Shown: positions 1-6,953 of the stretch, one piece after another
Layout of the letters: each line of letters starts with the position of its first letter
Numbering within the stretch: position 1 is the first letter of the stretch
Assembly: GCA_050012355.1 (NCBI GenBank)
Contig: JBEKHI010000308.1
Span: 1-10,404 of the forward strand
From: JBEKHI01 sp050012355
GTDB taxonomy: Bacteria > Actinomycetota > Actinomycetes > Streptosporangiales > Streptosporangiaceae
Reading direction: 5' to 3'
Length of the DNA: 10,404 nt
Program-made: the position numbers and the translations under genes
Notes under the pieces: generated by a model
Told to the model about the DNA's origin: nothing
What the model saw: only the letters and a program-made list of their open reading frames with translations
Databases searched by the model: none

Positions 1-11
1 GCGCCAGGACC

Positions 12-66
12 TCGTGATCGTGGGCAGGAACGACCAGTATCTGGTCGTTCCTGCCCACGATCATGA
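12..66. repeat. Near-perfect inverted repeat (hairpin)
   Basis: Arms 15-37 and 41-63 are exact reverse complements (23 bp) around a 3-nt TAT loop. A G-T pair (14/64) and two further pairs (13/65, 12/66) extend the stem to 26 bp. No T-run follows on either strand. Actinobacteria often use long GC-rich hairpins without a U-tract as terminators, so the most likely role is a terminator, possibly bidirectional, separating an upstream gene from this operon. Alternatives are a recombination or repeat end, or an assembly fold-back if the contig starts here. The structure is directly visible; the role is inference. Confidence 0.8.
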
Positions 67-291
67 CCGCAGCCCGGAGACCAGGGTCGCTGGGCGGCGA
101 CGCGTAAGAGAAACTACACAATTCCTGTAGGAATAGATGGTTTTTTGCCGCCGGGCAGGCTGCAACGCTGGGACCTGGCGATATACCGGGGACACCGGTG
201 ACGATCCTCAGACGCGAAAGGCGCGTGCTTCATGACGGTGGTACCCGACCGACGCAGCCTGTTCCCGCTCCGCGGCCCGACCGAGAGAGCC
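67..291. other. Leader region before the operon
   Basis: No credible gene lies here. The stretch includes the AT-rich patch around 105-146 with a short palindrome and a run of six T at 141-146. Further down is an ACCGGT palindrome near 195-200. I could not assign a convincing -35/-10 pair, and no recognisable riboswitch core was seen. An upstream ATG at 232, preceded by AAAGG at 217-221, is in frame with the binding-protein gene and is an alternative start. The operon promoter is probably somewhere in this stretch. Confidence 0.5.
121..134. promoter_or_regulatory. Candidate operator palindrome
   Basis: ATTCCT and AGGAAT are exact inverted halves separated by GT. They sit in the only AT-rich stretch of the leader, about 160 nt before the preferred start of the first gene. 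Size and position fit a dimeric repressor or activator site close to the promoter. No regulator gene is present in the window and I do not recognise the motif as a specific known box, so the assignment is tentative. Confidence 0.35.
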
Positions 292-2100
292 ATGACAAAA
301 ATAAGCCCTTATCCCCCGTCCGCCGTTCGCAGGCCTGAGCGCGGCTACCGCCCGCGGCGCGCGACGAGGGCGCTGGCTCTCGTCGGCGCCGCCCTAGCGG
401 GCGCGGGCTTGCTGGCCGCGTGCGACGGGTCCTCCTCCTCGTCGTCCTCCGGGTCGAGCTCGGCGGTGGTCTCCGCCGCCACGATCCCGTCCTCGACGGT
501 CGTACCGGGAGCCAGCGCGGCCACCGGATACGGCTCCACGGCGACGACGGCGACTCCGGTGCAGGGCGGCGTGCTCCACTTCGGTGTGCTCGACGCACCG
601 CAAGTGATCGACCCGCACGAGGCCAGCTCCTACCCGGAGTCGATCATCGCCGACAACATCACTGACAAGCTGACCTGGCAGGATCCGGTATCCGGCAAGC
701 TCTACCCCTGGCTGGCGACGAGCTGGTCCTACAACTCGAGCCTCACTCGATTCACGTTCCAGCTGCGCCACGGGGTCACCTTCAGCAACGGTCAGCCATT
801 CAACGCCGCCGCCGTGCAGGCGAACTTCGACCAGGACGCGTGGGGCGACGCCAAGCTCCAGATCCTGCCCGACCCGACCCACTGGACCGGGTATATCGGC
901 ACGCTGACCCCGAACCCCTATGAGGTGATCGTCGAGTTCTCCAAGCCGAACGCGGGGTTCCTCACCTTCAGCTCGTTCAGTGGTGACAACGACCCCGGCT
1001 TCGTCGCCGATAAGACGCTCGAGAGCTCGAAGACCCAGCGGCTTACCCCGGCCAACGTGATCGGGACCGGTCCCTTCATCGTCAAGTCCTTCACTTACGA
1101 GCAGAACGTCATCCTTGTACGGCGGGCAGGCTACGACTGGGCTCCGGCACCGCTGGCCCACAACGGCGCCGCGTACCTGAACGAGATCGACATCGAGACG
1201 ATCCCCGAGGCGTCGGTCCGGACCGGGGCGCTGGAGGCCGGCCAGCTCCAGGCGACGCTCGACGTGGCCCCCACCGACGAGACGAGTCTCAAGGCGGCTG
1301 GCTACCAGATCCTGTACCAGCCCATCGGCGGCCAGAACATCGCCTTCCAGCTGAACGCGGACCTCTTCCCGACCAACGACCTCGACGTCCGCAAAGCCAT
1401 CAACCTGGGCTGGAACCGGGCCGCGCTGTTCGGGCCGGTGCTGAGCTCCAGTTACCGGGCGGCGTGGTCGGTCCTCGCCCCGAACGTGCCGGGCTATGTC
1501 TCGTTCGAGAACTCGGCGCTGCGCTACGACCCGGCGGCGGCCGAGGCTTTGCTCAATTCGGACGGCTGGAAGGTCGGAAACGGCGGCTACCGCTACAAGG
1601 ACGGCCAGGAGCTGACGGTCAAGTTTCTCGGGATCAACAACCTGGCGCCGAACCAGTCCGCCTACGAGCTGATACAGGAACAGCTCAAGCAGGTGGGGAT
1701 CAACGTCGAACTCTCGGTGCTCCCGATCCCTGACTTCGAGTCTCAGGAGGACGTCGCGCAGACCAAGTGGAACGGCGTCGCGGCCAACACGAGCCGGGAC
1801 GATCCCTCCGTGCTGTGGCAGGCGGACTCGCCCGCTGTCGGCAATGGCTCGTACGTCCAGTCCAGCTCCTCCGAGTACCAGCCGCTGGTCAACGTCCTGC
1901 AGCAGGTGCAGAGCACCCTCGACCCGGCCGAGCGCGCCGCCGCGACGGCGCAGGCCCAGAACCTGCTCATCGCCCAGTACGCGCTCGTTGACCCGGTCTA
2001 CGTGCCGTCCCAGGTCATCGCCGCCGACCAGGACGTCCACGGCATCGTCTTCGACGCCCAGTCCCGGAATCTCTTCTACGGCACCTGGATCGGGAAGTAG
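292..2100 (+). CDS. ABC importer substrate-binding lipoprotein (family 5)
   Basis: Extracytoplasmic binding protein of a peptide/nickel-type importer (SBP_bac_5 family), 602 aa from this start. It opens with an Arg-rich n-region, a hydrophobic stretch (about residues 27-43) and a lipobox ending LLAAC with Cys44, predicting a lipid-anchored protein. A Ser/Ala/Thr-rich tether including seven consecutive Ser follows to about residue 90. The mature domain then begins with GGVLHFGV and shows the family signature FTFQLRHGVTFSNGQPF near residues 154-170. ATG 292 is preferred over the in-frame ATG 232 because it shortens an already long n-region and has GAGAGA just upstream, though 232 is also possible. 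The first permease begins 6 nt after the stop. The ligand could be a peptide, a thioether, a sulfonate conjugate or another organic molecule; the neighbouring oxygenases suggest the substrate is subsequently oxidised. Confidence 0.9.
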   Translation: MTKISPYPPSAVRRPERGYRPRRATRALALVGAALAGAGLLAACDGSSSSSSSGSSSAVVSAATIPSSTVVPGASAATGYGSTATTATPVQGGVLHFGVLDAPQVIDPHEASSYPESIIADNITDKLTWQDPVSGKLYPWLATSWSYNSSLTRFTFQLRHGVTFSNGQPFNAAAVQANFDQDAWGDAKLQILPDPTHWTGYIGTLTPNPYEVIVEFSKPNAGFLTFSSFSGDNDPGFVADKTLESSKTQRLTPANVIGTGPFIVKSFTYEQNVILVRRAGYDWAPAPLAHNGAAYLNEIDIETIPEASVRTGALEAGQLQATLDVAPTDETSLKAAGYQILYQPIGGQNIAFQLNADLFPTNDLDVRKAINLGWNRAALFGPVLSSSYRAAWSVLAPNVPGYVSFENSALRYDPAAAEALLNSDGWKVGNGGYRYKDGQELTVKFLGINNLAPNQSAYELIQEQLKQVGINVELSVLPIPDFESQEDVAQTKWNGVAANTSRDDPSVLWQADSPAVGNGSYVQSSSSEYQPLVNVLQQVQSTLDPAERAAATAQAQNLLIAQYALVDPVYVPSQVIAADQDVHGIVFDAQSRNLFYGTWIGK

Positions 2101-2106
2101 CCGCTC

Positions 2107-3057
2107 ATGTCGTGGATCCGCTATGCGGCGGCCAAGGTCAGCCGGGCGCTGTTCGTGATATGGGCCGCGTACACCCTCTCGTTCGTGCTGCTCTACCTGC
2201 TGCCGGTAAACGCGGTCGACCTGCTCTTCGACCCGCAGGAGCTGCTGACGATCTCCAACTCGACCAAGCAGCAGGTGGCCGCCGAGTACGGGTTCAACAA
2301 GCCGGCCGTCGTCCAGTACGGTGACCGGCTCTGGGCCGCCCTGCACGGCAACTTCGGCACGTCGGTCCAGACCGGGGAGCCGGTCTGGAAGGCCATCGGC
2401 GGTGTCTTTCCGCCCACGCTGGTCCTCGCCGCCGCGGCGCTCGTGCTGGCCCTCGTGATCTCTTTCGCGATCGCGTTCTTCGCGTCGAACTCCCGCCACG
2501 CGTGGCTCGTGAACCTGGTCGAGACGCTGCCATCGGCCACCGTCTCGATCCCCGTCTTCCTGATCGGGCTGATCGCGATACAGATCTTCTCGTTCGACCT
2601 GCACTGGTTCCCCCCGCTCGGGGACCAGGGCTTTGGCTCCCTGGTGCTGCCCATGTTCACCCTGGCGATCCCGGTGGCCGGCCCTATCTCGCAACTCCTG
2701 GTGAACAGTTTCCAGCGCGAACTCGACGCCCCTTATGTCACCACGTCGCTGGCCAAGGGCGGCACCCGCTCGTGGGTCATCCGCCGGGATGTCTTCAAGA
2801 ACGCCAGCCTCCCGGCCCTCACCATCGCTGGGATCACCTTCGGCAACATCCTGGCCGGGGCGGTGATCACGGAGACGATCTTCTCGCGGACCGGGCTCGG
2901 CCGGCTCACCCAGACGGCCGTCGGCACCAAGGACATTCCCGTCATCCAGGGGATCGTGGTGCTGACGGCGGCGCTATACGCGATCACGAACCTGATCGTG
3001 GACTTCATCTACCCGATCCTCGACCCGCGGCTCAAGGCCAGGATCGTCACCTCATGA
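2107..3057 (+). CDS. ABC importer permease, DppB/OppB-like
   Basis: Inner-membrane permease of 316 aa, the usual size for the first (B-type) permease of peptide/nickel importers. Hydrophobic segments fall at about residues 13-33, 102-126, 136-160, 176-198, 237-257 and 278-302, giving six helices. The cytoplasmic coupling (EAA) loop is visible around residues 207-237 (DAPYVTTSLAKGGTR and following), followed by the typical ITETIFSRTGLG stretch near 254-265. The start ATG is preceded by GGGAAG (2092-2097), which overlaps the end of the binding-protein gene. Its stop overlaps the next gene in ATGA, so translation is probably coupled. It should pair with the second permease to form the channel. 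The family assignment is secure; the transported compound is unknown. Confidence 0.93.
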   Translation: MSWIRYAAAKVSRALFVIWAAYTLSFVLLYLLPVNAVDLLFDPQELLTISNSTKQQVAAEYGFNKPAVVQYGDRLWAALHGNFGTSVQTGEPVWKAIGGVFPPTLVLAAAALVLALVISFAIAFFASNSRHAWLVNLVETLPSATVSIPVFLIGLIAIQIFSFDLHWFPPLGDQGFGSLVLPMFTLAIPVAGPISQLLVNSFQRELDAPYVTTSLAKGGTRSWVIRRDVFKNASLPALTIAGITFGNILAGAVITETIFSRTGLGRLTQTAVGTKDIPVIQGIVVLTAALYAITNLIVDFIYPILDPRLKARIVTS

Positions 3058-3938
3058 GCACGATCGCCGATCCGGTCGAGGACGCGGTCTCCCACGCCGA
3101 CACCAGCCCCGGCGTCCGCCAGCTTGCGGCTAGCTGGCTAGTGACCCGACTACGCCAGCCGGGGCTGACCGCGGCGTGGCTCGTCGTCATCGTGGTGGTC
3201 CTCTGGGCCATCGTGCCGGGGGTGTTCACGACGGCCAGCCCCGTGGTCGGCAATATCGCCGACGCCCTCCAGCCGCCCAGCATCCACCACATCTTCGGGA
3301 CCGACGACCTCGGCCGCGACATGTACACCCGGATGGTCTATGGCGCCTCCCACACGCTGTCCGCGACCTTGTACGCGGTGGCCGTCGGGTTCTTCGCCGG
3401 GGGCACGATCGGGCTGGTCAGCGGGTACGCGGGCGGCATCGTTGACGGGGTGGTCATGCGGTTCATCGACGTGCTGCTGTCGGTCCCGACCCTGATGCTG
3501 TGCATGGTGATCGTGGCGGCGCTCGGCTACGACACGATGAACGTGGCGCTGTCCATCGGCATCGTTTCGATCGCGTCCTTCGCCCGGGTGATGCGGGCCG
3601 ACGTGCTCCGCGTCACCCACAGCGAATACGTGGAGTCCTCTTACGGTCTCGGGGCCAAGCGGCTCCGTGTCCTCGTGCTGCACGTGCTACCGAACTCGGT
3701 CGGGGCGGTGCTCTCGCTCGCGGCCCTTGAGTGCGGGGTGGCCATGCTGGCGGTGGCCGGGCTCGGATTCCTCGGCTACGGAGACCCGCCGCCGACCCCC
3801 GAGTGGGGGCTCGCCGTCGCGGAGGGGCAGACGTACCTGGCCACCCAGCCGTACCTCGCCCTGATCCCTGGCGCCGTGATAGCCGTCGTCGTCCTCTCGA
3901 CCAACCGCATCAGCCGCTCGATCGGGAAGGGCCGGTGA
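3054..3938 (+). CDS. ABC importer permease, DppC/OppC-like
   Basis: Second permease, 294 aa, starting at the ATG that overlaps the previous stop by 4 nt. It has a polar N-terminal extension (residues 1-35), a first helix at about 38-58, then the periplasmic motif FGTDDLGRDMYTRMVYGA (81-98) characteristic of the C-type permeases. Further helices follow at about 100-125, 132-155, 160-178, 215-240 and 266-284. The EAA loop is near 192-214 (EYVESSYGLGAKRLR, then LPN). PPPTPEWG at 245-252 is also typical of the family. The reading frame is open upstream to 2502, but that part merely overlaps the first permease in another frame. The stop overlaps the ATPase start in GTGA. Confidence 0.93.
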   Translation: MSTIADPVEDAVSHADTSPGVRQLAASWLVTRLRQPGLTAAWLVVIVVVLWAIVPGVFTTASPVVGNIADALQPPSIHHIFGTDDLGRDMYTRMVYGASHTLSATLYAVAVGFFAGGTIGLVSGYAGGIVDGVVMRFIDVLLSVPTLMLCMVIVAALGYDTMNVALSIGIVSIASFARVMRADVLRVTHSEYVESSYGLGAKRLRVLVLHVLPNSVGAVLSLAALECGVAMLAVAGLGFLGYGDPPPTPEWGLAVAEGQTYLATQPYLALIPGAVIAVVVLSTNRISRSIGKGR

Positions 3939-4573
3939 CCGCTGTGCCGAATGCCGAAACGCACCTGCTCACCATCGACGACCTGCACGTCGCTTACCGG
4001 CTGGCGGGCAAGCTCGGCCCGCCCGCCGTACGGGGAGTCAGCGTCCAGGTCAGGCCGGGTGAGCTGGTGGCCATGGTGGGCGAGTCCGGGTCGGGCAAGA
4101 CCACGGTGGTCCGGGCATCGCTCGGGCTCCTGCCGCGGAACGCCGAGATCCTCGAGGGCCGGATCGGCTATGGCGAGACCGACGTCACCACCTGGGGTGA
4201 CCGGCAGTTCGGCAAGGTTCGCGGGCCCTTCGTGGGCTTCGTGCCACAGGACCCTGGTAACGCGCTGAACCCGGTGAAGCGGGTCGGGCGCCAGCTGGTC
4301 GAGGCGATCCTGCTTCACGACCGGAAGCTTGGCGGGACCGTGGCCCGTCAGCTCGCGCTGGAGAAGTTCCGCACGGCCGGCCTGACCGACGTCGAGCGCG
4401 TCTTCGAGCAGTTCCCGCACGAGCTTTCCGGCGGGATGAAGCAGCGGGCCCTGATCGCGATCGCGTTGGCGAGCGACCCGAAGCTGCTCATCGCCGACGA
4501 GCCGACCAGTGCCCTCGACGTGACCGTCCAGAAGACGATCCTCGATCATCTCGACCGGCTCCGGTCGCAGTAG
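3935..4573 (+). CDS. ABC importer ATPase domain 1 (DppD-like), truncated
   Basis: The product as read to the amber stop is 212 aa, against about 270-330 for stand-alone DppD/OppD proteins. It contains Walker A GESGSGKTT (49-57), the Q-loop VPQDPGNALNP (103-113), the ABC signature LSGGMKQR (164-171), Walker B LLIADEP (184-190) and the D-loop SALD (192-195). It ends before the H-loop His, which is needed for ATP hydrolysis in this family, so the fragment alone should be impaired. GTG 3935 overlaps the permease stop in GTGA and lies just after GGGAAGGG (3924-3931). GTG 3944, in the same frame, has a more usual distance to that ribosome site and is a close alternative. If the stop is read through, this is the first half of the double ATPase. 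Confidence 0.8.
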   Translation: MTAVPNAETHLLTIDDLHVAYRLAGKLGPPAVRGVSVQVRPGELVAMVGESGSGKTTVVRASLGLLPRNAEILEGRIGYGETDVTTWGDRQFGKVRGPFVGFVPQDPGNALNPVKRVGRQLVEAILLHDRKLGGTVARQLALEKFRTAGLTDVERVFEQFPHELSGGMKQRALIAIALASDPKLLIADEPTSALDVTVQKTILDHLDRLRSQ

Positions 4574-4582
4574 TCGCTCGGC

Positions 4583-5626
4583 TTGCTGCTCGACACACAC
4601 GATCTCGGGATCGCCACCGAGCGGGCGGACCGGCTCGTGGTCATGCAGGCCGGCCAGGTGGTGGAGCGGGGCTCGACCGCCGTCGTGGCCGACGCACCGA
4701 GCGCGCCCTATACCCGCCGGCTGCTCGCCGCCGCCCCCTCGTCGCGCAACTCCAGACTCGAACCCACCCGGCCCGCGACCGCCTCCGTCGACGGTTCCGC
4801 CGCGAATCCCATCCTGGTGGCCGACGGTCTCGTCAAGCACTTCAAGCTCCCCCACCGCCGGTCCCAGCTGACCGCCGTCGACGACGTGTCGTTCTCGATC
4901 GCCCGCGGCACGACGCACGCCATCGTCGGGGAGTCCGGGGCGGGCAAGTCGACGATCGCCCGGATCGTGTTCGGCTTCACCAAGCCGGATGCTGGCACCG
5001 TCACCTTCGACGGCGTGAATCTGGGCACGCTCGATCGAGCCGCTCGCCGGCACGGGCGGCGCCAGGTCCAGTTCGTCTACCAGAACCCGTTCTCGTCGCT
5101 CGACCCTCGCTTCACGGTCCGCCGCTTGATCGCCGAGCCGCTGCAGATCCATCACACCGTCGTCGGCCAGGCCGCCCTTGACCAGCGAGTGAGCGAGCTG
5201 ATCGACGCGGTCGCGATCGATCAGCGCCTGCTGCCCCGTCACCCAGCCGAGCTCTCTGGCGGCCAGGCGCAGCGGGTCGCGATCGCCCGGGCGCTGGCGC
5301 TGAACCCGAAGCTCGTCGTGCTCGACGAGGCCGTCTCGGCCCTGGACGTATCCGTGCAGGCTCAGGTCCTGCAACTCCTGGTAGATCTGCAGGCATCCCT
5401 CGGGCTCACTTATCTCTTCATCACCCATGACCTCGGCGTCGTCCGCCTGATCGCCCACACGGTGAGCGTGATGCGTCGCGGCCGCATCGTCGAGGACGGT
5501 CCGGTCAGCGAGATCTTCGCCGATCCGCGCGAGGAGTACACCCGGCAGCTGATCGCGGCCATCCCCGGCCGGGCCGTGCGCTCCGGCCAGGACGTGACGA
5601 ACCGAGGAGTGACCACCGGTGCCTGA
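4583..5626 (+). CDS. ABC importer ATPase domain 2 (DppF-like), after the amber
   Basis: This frame continues domain 1 after the stop; TTG 4583 is merely the first permissible start codon and has no ribosome-binding site. Counting from it, residues 1-50 are the tail of domain 1 (THDLG with its H-loop His6). Residues 51-77 form a Pro/Ser/Arg-rich linker, and the rest is a complete DppF/OppF-like ATPase: Walker A GESGAGKST (116-124), Q-loop VYQNPFSSLDP (165-175), signature LSGGQAQR (224-231), Walker B VVLDEA (245-250), D-loop SALD (252-255) and H-loop ITHDLG (280-285). The last 40 residues resemble the short C-terminal extension of oligopeptide ATPases. The stop overlaps the first monooxygenase by 8 nt. 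Independent translation of this half looks unlikely from the sequence. Confidence 0.7.
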   Translation: MLLDTHDLGIATERADRLVVMQAGQVVERGSTAVVADAPSAPYTRRLLAAAPSSRNSRLEPTRPATASVDGSAANPILVADGLVKHFKLPHRRSQLTAVDDVSFSIARGTTHAIVGESGAGKSTIARIVFGFTKPDAGTVTFDGVNLGTLDRAARRHGRRQVQFVYQNPFSSLDPRFTVRRLIAEPLQIHHTVVGQAALDQRVSELIDAVAIDQRLLPRHPAELSGGQAQRVAIARALALNPKLVVLDEAVSALDVSVQAQVLQLLVDLQASLGLTYLFITHDLGVVRLIAHTVSVMRRGRIVEDGPVSEIFADPREEYTRQLIAAIPGRAVRSGQDVTNRGVTTGA

Positions 5627-6953
5627 GCAGTTTCATCTGAACCTGTCCCTGCTCACCCCAGGACAGCTGAGGACCGCTTGGCGCCTGCCTGAGCGCGATC
5701 CGTTCGCCTACCTGGACGTTGGCCACTTCCGGCGCCTGGCGCGCATCGCCGAGGACGCCAAGGTGCACGCCGTCTTCCTTGGTGACTCACCCACGCTCGG
5801 GGCAATCGAGCGGGCGCCATCGTCGGGCATCGACCCGCCGATCTTGATGTCCTATCTCGCCGCCTCCACCGAGCGGATCGGCTTCATCGCCACCAGCACC
5901 ACGACGTACAACCATCCCTACAACCTGGCCCGCCGGTATCTCGCCCTCGACCACGTCAGCGGCGGGCGCGGGGCGGCGAACTTCGTAACGACGTACGCGC
6001 CCGACGCCGCCGCGAACTTCGGCCGAGCCGAGCCGCTGCCGAAGGATGAGCGCTACCAGCGCGCCACCGAGTTCCTCGAGGTCGTCACCAGACTGTGGGA
6101 TGCCTGGGAGGAAGGTGCGCTCATTGGTGATCAGGGCTCGGGGCTCTGGGCCGACCCGGCTAAGGTCCACGCCATCGACTACCACGGCGAGTTCTTCGAC
6201 GTCAGGGGCCCGCTGTCGGTACCTCCCTCGCCCCAGGGCCGCCCGGTTATCGTCCAGGCGGGAGGCTCGGAAGGCGGCCTTGAGCTGGCCGGCCGCTTCG
6301 CCGACGTCGTGTTCACCGTCGCCCAGACCAAGGCCAAGGCGGTCGCCTTCCGCGAGGACATCCGGCGCCGGGCCATCGCCGCCGGGCGTGATCCCGATGC
6401 GGTCAAGGTCTCCCTCGGCGTGGCCGTGGTGACCGATGAGACCGAGGCGGCCGCCCGGAAGCGGGAGCGTCGGCTCTACGAGACCATCGAAATCGGGCCG
6501 ACGACGGCCGGCCTGGCCCGCGGGCTGGGGCTCGATCCCGCCGATCTCGGCCCAGACGACCTGATCCACCGCCGCGACCTGCCGGACGAGCCGACCGGCT
6601 CCGCTCCCGAAGGATTCCAGATCAGCACGCGGGCCCTGCTCGAGGAAGGCCCGCTCACGCCCAGGCAGCTCATCTACCGGTCTGCGGGGGGCAACGGCCA
6701 TCGGCTCGTCGTCGGATCCGGCCAGCAGGTGGCTGATGACCTCGAAGACTGGTTCGCGGCCGGAGCAGCCGACGGCTTCACGGTTATGGGGGCCGATACG
6801 GCGGCCGACTTCGAGAACTTCGCCCGCTATGTGGTCCCGATATTGCAACGACGAGGGTTGTTCCACGACGACTACCCCGGGCCGACCCTGCGGGAGAACT
6901 ACGGTCTCCCGATGCCAGTGCACGCCTTGGCCAACGGAGCAGGCCATGCCTGA
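5619..6953 (+). CDS. FMNH2-dependent monooxygenase 1, NtaA/SnaA/DszA family
   Basis: Luciferase-like (TIM-barrel) flavin monooxygenase of 444 aa, normal for the NtaA/SnaA/DszA family, which uses reduced FMN supplied by a separate reductase and oxygen to cleave C-S or C-N bonds. Visible family blocks are HAVFLGDSPTL (50-60), ERIGFIATSTTTYNHPYNLA (85-104), the barrel strand ANFVTT (120-125), ERYQRATEF (144-152), HGEFFDV-GPL (189-199), SPQGRPVIVQAGGSEGG (204-220) with the presumed flavin-phosphate Gly215/Ser217, and GHRLVVGS (360-367). Residues about 286-355 form the variable segment that the next gene lacks. The start is GTG 5619, 9 nt after GAGGAG (5604-5609), overlapping the ATPase stop by 8 nt. 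Cytoplasmic; no signal peptide. The substrate cannot be told from the sequence; NtaA (nitrilotriacetate) and DszA (dibenzothiophene sulfone) show the range in this family. Confidence 0.88.
   Translation: MPEQFHLNLSLLTPGQLRTAWRLPERDPFAYLDVGHFRRLARIAEDAKVHAVFLGDSPTLGAIERAPSSGIDPPILMSYLAASTERIGFIATSTTTYNHPYNLARRYLALDHVSGGRGAANFVTTYAPDAAANFGRAEPLPKDERYQRATEFLEVVTRLWDAWEEGALIGDQGSGLWADPAKVHAIDYHGEFFDVRGPLSVPPSPQGRPVIVQAGGSEGGLELAGRFADVVFTVAQTKAKAVAFREDIRRRAIAAGRDPDAVKVSLGVAVVTDETEAAARKRERRLYETIEIGPTTAGLARGLGLDPADLGPDDLIHRRDLPDEPTGSAPEGFQISTRALLEEGPLTPRQLIYRSAGGNGHRLVVGSGQQVADDLEDWFAAGAADGFTVMGADTAADFENFARYVVPILQRRGLFHDDYPGPTLRENYGLPMPVHALANGAGHA

Larger units (their letters stand above)
3935..5626 (+). 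pseudogene. Double ABC ATPase (DppD-DppF fusion) with in-frame amber
   Basis: Read as one frame from GTG 3935 to TGA 5624-5626, this is 563 codons carrying two complete nucleotide-binding domains, as in the fused DppD-DppF-type ATPases common in actinobacteria. Codon 213 is TAG (4571-4573), between the D-loop and the H-loop of domain 1. There is no frameshift: the same frame resumes at once with the missing end of domain 1 (THDLG, then VMQAGQVVERG), an Ala/Pro/Arg-rich linker and domain 2. Spacing from ALD to THD is 31 positions across the stop, exactly as in domain 2, so one sense codon was probably replaced by TAG. Possible explanations are a recent nonsense mutation, a sequencing error, or readthrough by a suppressor. 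The two halves are also listed separately below. Confidence 0.75.

Noticed and set aside
1..64. A possible divergent gene beginning at a - strand ATG (62-64) and leaving the window at its left edge
   Set aside because: The peptide it gives is nearly the same as the + strand reading, which follows automatically from the palindrome. No ribosome site precedes it and only 21 codons are visible.
141..146. T-run as the tail of an intrinsic terminator following the 121-134 palindrome
   Set aside because: The stem would have 6 bp, mostly A-T, with a 2-nt loop, and is separated from the T-run by six bases. It is too weak to be a terminator.
394..2694. A 766-codon open frame on the - strand opposite the binding protein and first permease
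   Set aside because: Its composition is dominated by Arg, Glu, Asp, Gly and Val with no recognisable domain. It spans two well-supported + strand genes and their junction. Long antisense frames are expected when third codon positions are nearly all G or C.
2502..3053. Upstream extension of the second permease frame
   Set aside because: This part lies within the first permease in another frame, its translation is Arg/Pro/His-rich without helices, and the ATG at 3054 fits both the family length and the 4-nt overlap.
4571..4573. Pyrrolysine recoding at the amber codon
   Set aside because: Nothing in the window suggests pyrrolysine machinery, the site is not in a methyltransferase, and other explanations are simpler.
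4571..4585. Frameshift as explanation for the interrupted ATPase
   Set aside because: The same frame continues immediately after TAG with correct motif spacing, so no insertion or deletion is needed.
3776..5458. A 560-codon open frame on the - strand opposite the ATPase region
   Set aside because: Low-information Arg/Asp/Glu/Gly-rich product mirroring the ATPase codons. The + strand carries all ABC motifs.
6736..6945. Upstream extension of the second monooxygenase frame
   Set aside because: It overlaps the C-terminal region of monooxygenase 1 and lacks family similarity. ATG 6946 with GGAG upstream gives the expected N-terminus.
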